Assembly (NCBI GenBank): GCA_933207985.1
Contig: OW240920.1
Location: forward strand, 148,202,264-148,266,263
DNA from: Pelobates cultripes
Lineage: Eukaryota; Chordata; Amphibia; Anura; Pelobatidae
DNA: 64,000 bases
Direction of reading: 5' to 3'
Shown here: positions 9,773 to 19,751 of the stretch, one piece after another
How the letters are laid out: every line of letters starts with the position of its first letter
Numbering within the stretch: the first letter of the stretch is position 1
Notes under the pieces: generated by a model
Told to the model about the DNA's origin: nothing
Databases searched by the model: none
What the model saw: only the letters and a program-made list of their open reading frames with translations
Translations under genes and position numbers: made by a program

Positions 9773-12536
9773 TGTCTCTATCACTGTATTTACTATCTCT
9801 ATCACTGTATTCACTAGCTGTCTCTATCACTGTATTTAATGTCTCTATCACTGTATTTACTATCTCTATCACTGTAATCACTAGCTGTCTCTATCACTGT
9901 ATTTACTATCTCTATCACTGTAATCAATATCTCTATCACTGTAATCACTAGCTGTCTCTATCACTGTAATCAATATCTCTATCACTGTAATCACTAGCTG
10001 TCTCTATCACTGTATTTACTATCTCTATCACTGTAATCAATATCTCTATCACTGTATTCACTAGCTGTCTCTATCACTGTATTTACTATCTCTATCACTG
10101 TAATCAATATCTCTATCACTGTAATCACTAGCTGTCTCTATCACTGTATTTACTATCTCTATCACTGTAATCAATATCTCTATCACTGTATTCACTAGCT
10201 GTCTCTATCACTGTATTTACTATCTCTATCACTGTAATCACTAGCTGTCTCTATCACTGTATTTACTATCTCTATCACTGTAATCAATATCTCTATCACT
10301 GTATTCACTAGCTGTCTCTATCACTGTATTTACTATCTCTATCACTGTAATCACTAGCTGTCTCTATCACTGTATTTAATGTCTCTATCACTGTAATCAC
10401 TAGCTGTCTCTATCACTGTATTTACTATCTCTATCACTGTAATCACTAGCTGTCTCTATCACTGTATTTAATGTGTCCATCACTGTATTCAATATCTCTA
10501 TCACTGTATTCACTAGCTGTCTCTATCACTGTATTTAATATCTCTATCACTGTATTTAATGTCTCTATCACTGTATTCAATATCTCTATCACTGTATTCA
10601 CTAGCTGTCTCTATCACTGTATTTAATATCTCTATCACTGTATTCAATATCTCTATCACTGTATTCACTAGCTGTCTCTATCACTGTATTTAATATCTCT
10701 ATCACTGTATTTAATGTCTCTATCACTGTATTTAATATCTCTATCACTGTATTTAATGTCTCTATCACTGTATTTAATATCTCTATCACTGTATTCACTA
10801 GCTGTCTCTATCACTGTATTTAATGTCTCTATCACTGTATTTACTATCTCTATCACTGTATTCACTAGCTGTCTCTATCACTGTATTTAATGTCTCTATC
10901 ACTGTATTTACTATCTCTATCACTGTATTCACTAGCTGTCTCTATCACTGTATTTAATGTCTCTATCACTGTATTCAATATCTCTATCACTGTATTCACT
11001 AGCTGTCTCTATCACTGTATTTAATGTCTCTATCACTGTATTTACTATCTCTATCACTGTATTCACTAGCTGTCTCTATCACTGTATTCACTAGCTGTCT
11101 CTATCACTGTATTTACTAGCTTTTTCTATCACTGTATTCACTAGCTGTCTCTATCACTGTATTTAATGTCTCTCACTGTATTTAGAAACATAGAAACATA
11201 GAATGTGACGGCAGATAAGAACCATTCGGCCCATCTAGTCTGCCCAATTTTTTAAATACTTTCATTAGTCCCTGGCCTTATCTTATACTTAAGATAGCCT
11301 TATGCCTATCCCACGCATGCTTAAACTCCTTTACTGTGTTAACCCCTACCGCTTCAGCTGGAAGGCTATTCCATGCATCCACTACCCACTATTTAATATC
11401 TCTATCACTGTATTCACTAGCTGTCTCTATCACTGTATTTAATCTCTCTATCACTGTATTCACTAGCAGTCTCTATCACTGTATTCACTAGCTGTTTCTA
11501 TCACTGTAGTTAATTTCTCTATCACTGTATTTAATATCTCTATCACTGTATTCACTAGCTGTCTCTATCACTGTATTTAATGTCTCTATCACTGTATTCA
11601 CTAGCTGTCTCTATCACTGTATTTAATATCTCTATCACTGTATTCACTAGCTGTCTCTATCACTGTATTTAATATCTCTATCACTGTATTCACTAGCTGT
11701 CTCTATCACTGTATTCACTATCTGTTTATATCACTGTAGTTAATGTCTCTATCACTGTATTCACTAGCTGTCTCTATCACTGTATTTAATGTCTCTATCA
11801 CTGTATTCACTAGCTGTCTCTATTACTGTATTCACTAGCTGTTTATATCACTGTATTTAATCTCTCTATCACTGTATTCACTAGCAGTCTCTATCACTGT
11901 ATTCACTAGCTGTTTCTATCACTGTAGTTAATTTCTCTATCACTGTATTTAATATCTCTATCACTGTATTCACTAGCTGTCTCTATCACTGTATTTAATA
12001 TCTCTATCACTGTATTCACTAGCTGTCTCTATCACTGTATTTAATATCTCTATCACTGTATTCACTAGCTGTCTCTATCACTGTATTTAATATCTCTATC
12101 ACTGTATTCACTAGCTGTCTCTATCACTGTATTCACTAGCTGTTTATATCACTGTAGTTAATGTCTCTATCACTGTATTCATTAGCTGTCTATCACTGTA
12201 TGTAATGTCTCTCTCATTGTATTCACTAGCTGTCTCTAACACTGCATTCACTAGCTGTCTATCACTGTATTTAATGTCTCATTGTATTCACTAGCTGTCT
12301 CTCTCACTGTATTCACTAACCGTCTCTATCACTGTATTTACTGTCTATCACTGCATTCACTAACCGTCTCTATCACTGTATTTACTGTTTATCACTGTAT
12401 TTACTGTCTACCACTGCATTCACTAACCATCTCTATCACTTCATTCACTGTCTATCATTGCATTCACTAACCGTCTCTATCACTGTATTTAATGTCTATC
12501 ACTGCCTTCACTAACCGTCTCTATCACTGTATTTAC
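9773..12536. repeat. 21/25-bp minisatellite in SYN1 intron, reaching the exon 3 acceptor
   Basis: Two interleaved units repeat for 2.7 kb: TCTCTATCACTGTATTTAATG (21 bp) and a 25-bp form ending CACTAGCTG. A LINE fragment interrupts the array at 11184. Units decay toward the right, and the final unit TCTCTATCACTGTATTTACAG is the 3' splice site of SYN1 exon 3. Minus-strand frames made of NTVIE and YSDRD words are artefacts of the array. Confidence 0.95.
11184..11387 (-). mobile_element. LINE 3'-end fragment in the minisatellite
   Basis: The segment begins AGAAACATAGAAACATAG and runs through CCATTCGGCCCATCTAGTCTG to CCATGCATCCACTACCC. The same words occur at 24.92 kb and 27.31 kb at the ends of a LINE with reverse-transcriptase frames, so this is a 5'-truncated, minus-oriented copy of that family. 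Confidence 0.75.
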
Positions 12537-12538
12537 AG

Positions 12539-12596
12539 GTCAAAACATTTTAAGGGAAGGAAAATCAATGGAGAATTTGACATAAAAGTGGAACAA
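12539..12596 (+). CDS. syn1: Synapsin I exon (domain C; exon 3 by mammalian numbering)
   Basis: The 58-nt exon lies between TTTACAG and GTAAGA. It contributes the last base of a codon and then 19 residues, SKHFKGRKINGEFDIKVEQ. Mammalian synapsin I has KYFKGKKIHGEIDIKVEQ at this point, in the first half of domain C. Domain C is the conserved ATP-grasp region by which synapsins dimerise and bind ATP while tethering synaptic vesicles. The acceptor and its pyrimidine tract are made of minisatellite sequence. The preceding exons are outside the window. The phase joins the exon at 18685. Confidence 0.9.
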
Positions 12597-12664
12597 GTAA
12601 GAGTGATTATTATAAAATGTGCATTTCTCTGCCTATACCTTAATATATATTATAATTAATGTAA

Positions 12665-13023
12665 ATTAACCCAGCACACCTGTACTTACTGTATATCACC
12701 CGGATATATCTGCATTTACTGTATATCACCCCAATATACCTGTACTTACTGTATATTACCCCAATATACCTGTACTTACTGTATATCACCCCAATATACC
12801 TGCATTTACTGTATATTACCCCAATATACCTGTACTTACTGTTTATTATCTCAGTATACCAGCACTCACTGTATATTTCAGCAATATACCTGTACTCACT
12901 GTATATTACCTCAATATACCTGCACTCACTGTATATTACACCAATGTACCTGTATTTACTGTATATTATCTAAATATACCAGCACTCACTGTATATTACA
13001 CCAATATACCTGCACTTACTGTA
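12665..13023. repeat. 30-bp minisatellite in SYN1 intron 3
   Basis: About twelve copies of CTGTATATYACCCCAATATA + CCTGTACTTA, ending where an LTR has inserted. Confidence 0.9.
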
Positions 13024-14097
13024 TGTTACGGTACACACAGGTATAAGAGGGGTTAACACCGCTAAGGACGTTCACCTTCCGAATGGAGAAGCAGCTAACG
13101 AAAGCTCCAATTAGCTGAACAGGAAACATACGAAATAATCCACGAACCAAATAGCCGAACAGGAAATCATGCAAATATAAATCCCCCCAAGAACGAGACA
13201 AGGCTCTGTGTTGAGGGTCAAGCAGTGATCTGTTTAATCGGGGCTACCTGCCCGGTATTTATGCGGGTCTTCCACCAGGTGGACACTCCCCTAGGGGACC
13301 TGGTGGAAAACTGTGACAAATATAATGCAGTAGCCAATGGAAACACTTTGGCTATAAACACTCCCCATTTACTGTACAGAACCCTCCTCTCTATCCTGGA
13401 GATAATTGGGAAGTAATCCAATTATCTCCAAGGACAGAGGCAAAACTCCATTTTAGGCATGACAATTAAAATATATAAAAGTATATAACTTGCAAACTAC
13501 CGAAGGCACTATACACATTTAACTAATCCCCAGATAGCTTAGATCTGAGCGCACATTATTACCGAATGGTGCTCAGATCATATACATACAGTCCAATCGC
13601 CATGGAGCCAAAGTCTTTCACATAGTCTTTCAGTATACGAATAGCTACATAGTGTAGCTATCCGGGGTAAGTCCATTCGTATAGACAAAGTACCGAACGG
13701 GCCGGCGTTCGTATGTGGGATGATCAGAAGACGGGAGGTCGGCGGCTTCAGTGGTGTTCGTGAGAAATAGTGTCCGTTTTTAGTTCCATGAAATCGTTGA
13801 CGAACACCGCTGGGCATTTGTACGTCCATGATGGCCGCCGCCTCATGGTCGGCATACGAACAACGACCACTCAGCCGATATTCGACAATTAGGAAGTGTC
13901 TGTGGTTAACCACAACGTTCTAATGAGGCCAAGAAATTTACCAGCAGCACACTTCCATGCTGGGTGGCCGGTTGTTCGGCAGTTTATTCGGGAAAAGTGT
14001 AAATAAACGAAAGGGCTGTACGGACAGTCAAGTAGACGAACAAACAGACGAACCAAGGAGGAATAAAAGTATTTTAAAGACAGATGGGTCTGTCACA
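13024..14097 (-). mobile_element. 3' LTR of a Gmr1-like Ty3/Gypsy relic
   Basis: On the minus strand it starts TGTGACAGACCC and ends CGTAACA. It is the family of the two LTRs at 53.9 and 55.4 kb (shared start TGTGACAGA, GTGCTGCTGGT, GTTGTGGTTAACC). It has the hairpin TGGAGATAATTGG (13397-13409) / CCAATTATCTCCA (13418-13430), the paired palindromes with a TATTTATG (minus CATAAATA) box near 13255, and a purine-rich tract (GGAGGGAGCCA) immediately upstream on its own strand, as expected for a polypurine tract. The 5' LTR of this element is missing. Confidence 0.85.
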
Positions 14098-14099
14098 TG

Positions 14100-15295
14100 G
14101 CTCCCTCCTTGTGGGACACTCCGGCAGATCCTTTGCGGGTCAGTTGGGGATGACCAGAACTAGGAGGCCAGAGTGATGTCTGTTTGTCGCCATAACCCAT
14201 CAGCATTTCCATTCTGCCTACCGGGTCTGTAGCTGATGGTGAAGTTATAAGGCTGCAGGGATAAGCTCCACTGCAGCAACCTGCCATTGTCTCCTGAGAC
14301 TCGGTTAAGCCAGACCAATGGGTTGTGGTCAGTCACAAGGGAAAATTCCTGTCCGTACAAATAGGGATTCCGTTTTTCCAGTGCCCAAACCAGGGCCAAA
14401 CATAGTTCACTTCTCAGGGTAGTAATTTTCTGCTGAGATATGCGACCGGGTGCTCTCCTCCATCCTCCCTGACTTGGCTCAGCACTGCCCCCAGTCCAAA
14501 CATGACTGCTTCAGGGATAGGGTAAGGGGTCTGTCCAGGGGTTTCTACCTTATGTACAGCTAGGGTCGTATAGCCGGGTTCTTGGGAGAAGGTCGCCTGC
14601 CTCTCCCACAGAAGTTGCTTCGCCTGTTCCTTCTCTGTGACGCTTAACCGATCCCCTAGCTGTACAAAACTAGTGAGCTCAGTCTGGGGATCCTTCTCTA
14701 GTAAGTCGGGAAGAGGTAAACTTTCAGAGTGGTCTGCAGCAGGGGCACACACTGCAGCGACATTCTCCTGTCTTTCCTGATACTGCTTCAGCATGTTCAC
14801 ATGAAAGGATCGCTGGATCCTTTCATCTGCACAGCTGGCAATAATATAGGTAGTATCACATACCTGATCTACCACTTTATACACCACTTTATACGGGCCC
14901 TGCCAAGATGCTTGCATCTTATCTGTATTCACAGGTTTGAGTACGAGTACCTTCTGCCCCACCTGGAAGACCCGCTGTCGGGCACCCCGATCGTGCCAGC
15001 GCTTCTGTCTCCCCTGGGCTGCCTGGAGGTTCTCTCTTACCATCAGAGACAGTTGTTCCAGGCGGTTCCTGAGTTCTAGAACGTATGGAACTCTGGGGGG
15101 TCCCCTCCTGCTCTGTCTCTCCCTCCCAGTTTCCTCTAATGAGATCGAGAGGTCCGCGGACCCTCCTCCCATAGAGTAACTCGAAGGGAGAGAACCCAGT
15201 AGATTCCTGGGGCACCTCCCTGTAAGCAAATAACAGGTGAGGCAGGAATCTCTCCCAGTCTCTGCAGGTCCTCAGCATCTGCTTGAGGGTGCCAT
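14100..15295 (-). pseudogene. pol relic: integrase C-terminus, then RT start, then RNase H
   Basis: Read on the minus strand, the first part (about 15280-15110) has integrase C-terminal text: WERFLPHLLFAYREVPQEST and SPFELLYGRRVRGPLDL. After a frameshift near 15110 comes a GPY/F-like module (KVLVLKPVN, then WQGPYKVV). The frame continues to the RT N-terminus (LAVHKVETPGQTPYPIPE), jumps across a deleted RT core straight to GLGAVLSQVREDG, and, after another frameshift near 14405, into RNase H (SLVTDHNPLVWLNRVSGDNG, then YRPGRQNGNADGL). Integrase therefore precedes RT/RNase H, the order known for Gmr1-like Ty3/Gypsy elements. Gag, protease and most of RT are gone. Confidence 0.88.
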
Positions 15296-16235
15296 TAAAG
15301 CTCTTGCAGAGACCGTAACATACATTGATTGGACCTGGCTACAATGTACAATGTACTTAATGGGAGACACATGACCTGCTGGGGTGGTCTCTCATTCGGT
15401 ACTTTGCTGGTTCCACGAACAGTGTTGAGACTCACTGTTTGTGGATATCCCAGCTGAACGCTGGCGGTTAGAAACACACGAATGCTTTTAACTCTGCACT
15501 TTTACCTGTCTACATTGCAAATAGGGAATACAATTACAGATCAATGAAGTACAAATACAGACATGGGCAAGCAATCTTAAAGGGATAACACCATATATAT
15601 ATGTAATATAGCAGTCCGAAGTGGCTAGGTTTGCCACAACCTCAATATAGAAAAAGAGTAGAAGGGGACCGCGCCCCAAACAGTATAAATAACAGGTGTA
15701 TACGTACACAAATCTTTTGGAATTGTACACACAATTGACATCAAAAACAAAAAAGACAAAGGAATACATTAGTGCAAATGGTATGTCCAGTGGGTGAATA
15801 CTAGAATAATTTTATATAATATCACTCACATTTGCTAGAGCTAATTTAGAGCTCAGCTGTGATGCGCATGGATGGAACAATCCCCTTCTAAGGATATATG
15901 TAGGTCTAGACGTCTCTGGTATCTCGGATAAGGTGCAGTATGCAGGTCATATATAAAAACAGAAAAATATTCCAATAGTGAAGTAAGTACTTTTTAGTGT
16001 TCAAAAGAGAATAAAGTAATGTACTCACATTTACTAGAGCAGAACTTGCTCTTGTGTAAACAGCATAGGTGGTATAATCCCCAAATATGATGGTGCCAGG
16101 AAGTGAATAAAATGAAGGTTAAAAAATAAATTCGTAAATATAAACATTTACCATTTATTAAATAAAAACAATAAAAGCAGTATCAAATATCTTCAGAGGG
16201 TCCCACTTTACGTGTTTCACCTGTTAAAGGCTTCA
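15296..16235. other. Unclassified interspersed-repeat sequence
   Basis: No gene seen. 15296-15480 has LTR-like words (CATTCGGTACTTTGCTGG). From about 15560 to 16230 lies AT-rich sequence with repeated phrases (ACTCACATTTGCTAGAGC and ACTCACATTTACTAGAGC) and the line CGTGTTTCACCTGTTAAAGG, which looks like a frog dispersed repeat I cannot name. Confidence 0.4.
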
Positions 16236-16239
16236 TCAT

Positions 16240-17389
16240 ATTCCCATATGTTACCTCTCCTCTACCCCTCCCTGTATGTTACCTCTCTTCTACCCCTTCC
16301 TGTATGTTACCTTTATTCTACCCACTCCCTGTATGTTACCTCTATTCTACCCCTTACTGTATGTTACCTCTATTCTACCCCTCCCTGTATGTTACCTCTA
16401 TTCTACCCCTTACTGTATGTTACCTCTATTCTACCACCTTACTGTATGCTATCTCTATTCTACCCCCTTACAGTATGTTACCTCTATTCTACCCCTTACT
16501 GTATGTTACCTTTATTCTACCCCTCCCTGTATGTTACCTCTATTCTACCCCTTACTGTATGTTATCTCTATTCTACCCCCTTACTGTATGTTACCTCTAT
16601 TCTACCCCCTTACTGTATGCTATCTCTATTCTACCCCCTTACTGTATGTTACCTCTATTCTACCCCTTACTGTATGTTACCTTTATTCTACCCCCTCCCT
16701 GTATGTTACCTCTATTCTACCCCTTACTGTATGTTACCTCTATTCTACCCCCTTACTGTATGTTATCTCTATTCTACCTCTTACTGTATGTTACCTCTAT
16801 TCTACCCCTTACTGTATGTTACCTCTATTCTACCCCCTTACTGTATGTTATCTCTATTCTACCCCCTTACTGTATGTTATCTCTTATCTACCCCCTTACT
16901 GTATGTTACCTCTCTTCTACCCCCTTACTGTATGTTACCTCTATTCTACCCCTTACTGTATGTTACCTCTCTTCTACCCCCTTACTGTATGTTACCTCTA
17001 TTCTACCCCCTTACTGTATGTTATCTCTATTCTACCCCTCCCTGTATGTTACCTCTATTCTACCCCTTACTGTATGTTATCTCTTATCTACCCCCTTACT
17101 GTATGCTATCTCTATTCTACCCCTTACTGTATGTTATCTCTTATCTACCCCCTTACTGTATGCTATCTCTATTCTACCCCCTTACTGTATGTTACCTCTA
17201 TTCTACCCCTCCCTGTATGTTACCTCTATTCTACCCCTTACTGTATGTTATCTCTTATCTACCCCCTTACTGTATGCTATCTCTATTCTACCCCTTACTG
17301 TATGTTATCTCTTATCTACCCCCTTACTGTATGCTATCTCTATTCTACCCCTTACTGTATGTTACCTCTATTCTACCCCCTTACTGTAT
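16240..17389. repeat. 28/29-bp minisatellite in SYN1 intron 3, left part
   Basis: About forty copies of CTTACTGTATGTTACCTCTA + TTCTACCCC with small length changes. All three forward frames stay open for more than 370 codons because no unit contains a stop; they are not genes. The array resumes at 18379 beyond an inserted LTR. Confidence 0.95.
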
Positions 17390-18378
17390 GTTACCTCTAT
17401 GCTCTCAAACATACAAATGCTGTAAACAGCCGAATAGGAAAAACCATACGAATAGGTTTACACTCCTAGCAGTCGAACTGGAACAGCATACAATAACCCC
17501 CCTCCCCCCCAAGAACGAGACAAGGCTCCGTGTTGAGGGTGAAACAGGAATAGACATAGCTGTGGGTTTATTGTTCTTATATACACATTATTACACATTA
17601 GTACCACCCACAAACAAACAACCAATAAACGTACACTCAGACACTCCCACACAAAATCCTCCGCTCTGCCTGTGATACAATTACCTTACACAATGGGTTA
17701 ATGTAATTATCATAGGCAGAGAAATACATTTTTTTCACATTATTCATAACTTTAAAAGTATACATCACATTCACATAAAACTTACATTTTCAGAATCAGC
17801 ATACTCAAAATACAAACATATGTCAAAATCATACAAATTGGTCCAGTGGTTCAAAAGATAGATCGTAGTCCTTTGTGACCAAATGAAGCATGGCTTTTCT
17901 GCCCAAAACCAGTTCCACAGAGTCTTCTATCCTGGAGATAATTGGGAAGTAATCCAATTATCTCCAAGGACAGAGGCAAAACTCCATTGAACACACGGTA
18001 GCAAAAGACAGTAAAATACAATAAAATATACAAGGTTACATTTATTACATAAAATACAGATATGCAACATATCCCCAGATAGCTTAGGTCTGAGCGCACA
18101 TTATTACTGAATGGCACTCAGACCACACACATAAAGTTCAATTGCCATGGAGCCAAAGTCTTTTATTACACGAATAGGCTCCATGGCATGGCTATCTCGG
18201 TTAAATTAGTTCATTCAGTAAATCTGAGAATCTACCGAACGCCAGGGCAGAAATACATGAATAGACCTTTCTGCATAGGAAAATAAAGTATTTAAATGCC
18301 GGTCCATAGTCAAAAGGCAGCAGGCAGGCAGGCAACCAGGCTCCTCCAATGCACAGTGGCGAGATTGGTCTTGTCACA
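17390..18378 (-). mobile_element. LTR inserted in the minisatellite
   Basis: The minus-strand start TGTGACAAGACC is sharp at 18378; the other end near 17390 is blurred by the array. It carries two stem-loops, an imperfect one with CTCTGCCT / AGGCAGAG arms at 17664-17721 and GGAGATAATTGG / CCAATTATCTCC at about 17935-17966, plus the AGATAGCTTAGGTCTGAGC block. The same two-hairpin layout occurs in the LTR at 19752-22112. No internal coding region, so probably a solo LTR. Confidence 0.75.
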
Positions 18379-18590
18379 TACCCCCTTACTGTATGTTATC
18401 TCTATTCTAACCCCTTACTGTATGTTACCTCTCTTCTACCCCTTACTGCACGTTCTTACTGTACGTTACCTCTATTCTACCCTTACTGTATCGTACCTCT
18501 CTTCTACCCCTTCCTGTATGTAACCTCTCTTCTACCCCTTACTGTATGTAACCTCTCTTCTACCCCTTCCTGCATGTTAACTGTATTTTC
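18379..18590. repeat. 28/29-bp minisatellite, right part
   Basis: Decayed copies of the unit at 16.2-17.4 kb (TACTGTATGTTACCTCTCTT) continue directly after the LTR, ending about 95 bp before SYN1 exon 4. Confidence 0.9.
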
Positions 18591-18684
18591 TTAAACTATG
18601 AACCATCCATATGTACCGAATTATATCTGCTGATTGCTCTATATTAACACTATCTGCCCTTCATTACCACTCATTGTGTTTCAG

Positions 18685-18776
18685 GCTGAATTCTGTGACT
18701 TGAATCTCGTAGCACACTCCAACGGCAATTTCTCTGTGGATTTGGAGGTTTTGAGAAATGGAGTGAAGGTGATGAG
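18685..18776 (+). CDS. syn1: Synapsin I exon (exon 4 by mammalian numbering)
   Basis: The 92-nt exon between TTTCAG and GTGAGT encodes 30 residues plus two bases of an Arg codon. It starts [20 protein letters not shown] and ends VLRNGVKVM. Synapsin I has [20 protein letters not shown] here. The DLNLVAH and [10 protein letters not shown] words favour synapsin I over II (ELNLVAHADG) and III (ELNLAAYVTG). It forms part of the first half of domain C, before the ATP-binding lobe. The phase matches the exons on both sides. Confidence 0.93.
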
Positions 18777-18800
18777 GTGAGTGCGGAACAGACTACATTA

Positions 18801-18897
18801 ATGTACATCGCAGAATAGAGATAGCGAATAGCTGGCCGAGTCCCCAGGCTCTGTGCCCTCCTGGACTCTGACCAGACATGGACATGTTTCATCCAGG
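18801..18897. repeat. Left copy of a ~100-bp direct repeat flanking the LTR element
   Basis: AATAGAGATAGCGAATAGCTGG through CTGGACTCTGAC to GACATGTTTCATCCAG recurs at 33822-33916 with scattered differences. The two copies sit outside the two ends of the 15-kb LTR element. Confidence 0.8.
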
Positions 18898-19751
18898 TGT
18901 AGCGGAATGGGCTATATTTCAGTACCCCATTTTTGGTACTAGAAGCTGTCCATACCGCTGTGTGTGTACTTTGTTCTGTTTTATTGTATACCTCCATTGC
19001 AACACTGTGTATTTCGTCTAGTTGTTCGGTACTAATAACATTTATATTGGATTACACTATATGGTTCGACAAACTAACAAAGTACCGAACGACCCGGCCA
19101 CCCAGGAGAGGAGTGTGGCACCAATTGACCCTATTAACCTTCTGCATATCTGGTTAACCGCAGATGCCCGAACCCCTGTGTGATACTCTGGGTGGCCGTC
19201 GTTCGTGTAGACAAACACGTGGTGGCGACCATCTTGGCATACGAATTACACCAGCAGGGTTTGGTCGTCGAGTGTCTGGAACCCAAATCGGGCACTCGAC
19301 GGCACAAACACCGCTTAAACCTCCAACATCGTATCATTTCGTGAAAACCCACCCGAACAGAGCGGTATTCTCTGAGAATAGCTAATACGAACGAGGGGAT
19401 TATGCCGAACTAAGCCACGAATGCCCTAGCCCTAGGATTTTGCATGTTTTGGCTACTCAAACGGAGACCGACCGCACAGCCCTTTAGTGTGGAACTATTT
19501 TGGGCATACACCTCGTGTGCAGTTGGTAAAACTAAGTCTTCCAGGAAATTGGCGAACCCCTGAACCGACCTGGGTGATTTTTCAGTATGTTGTTCACCCA
19601 GATCGGGGCTATCAGGGGATACGTAAATTATGGGTGTATGTTATGGTTTTGGGGTATATTCAAGAATTGGGGAAAAGTGTGTTTTTACAACTTAAACATA
19701 ATTAAATTATCTCTCATGCTGAGGGGAGGGAATATGTGTACTGTATCCATC

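Noticed and set aside
16212..17675. Open frames of 487, 397 and 373 codons in all three plus frames
   Set aside because: They are the 28/29-bp minisatellite read in three frames (MLPLFYP / YVTSILP / VCYLYST words). No domain, no codon structure, and all frames equally open.
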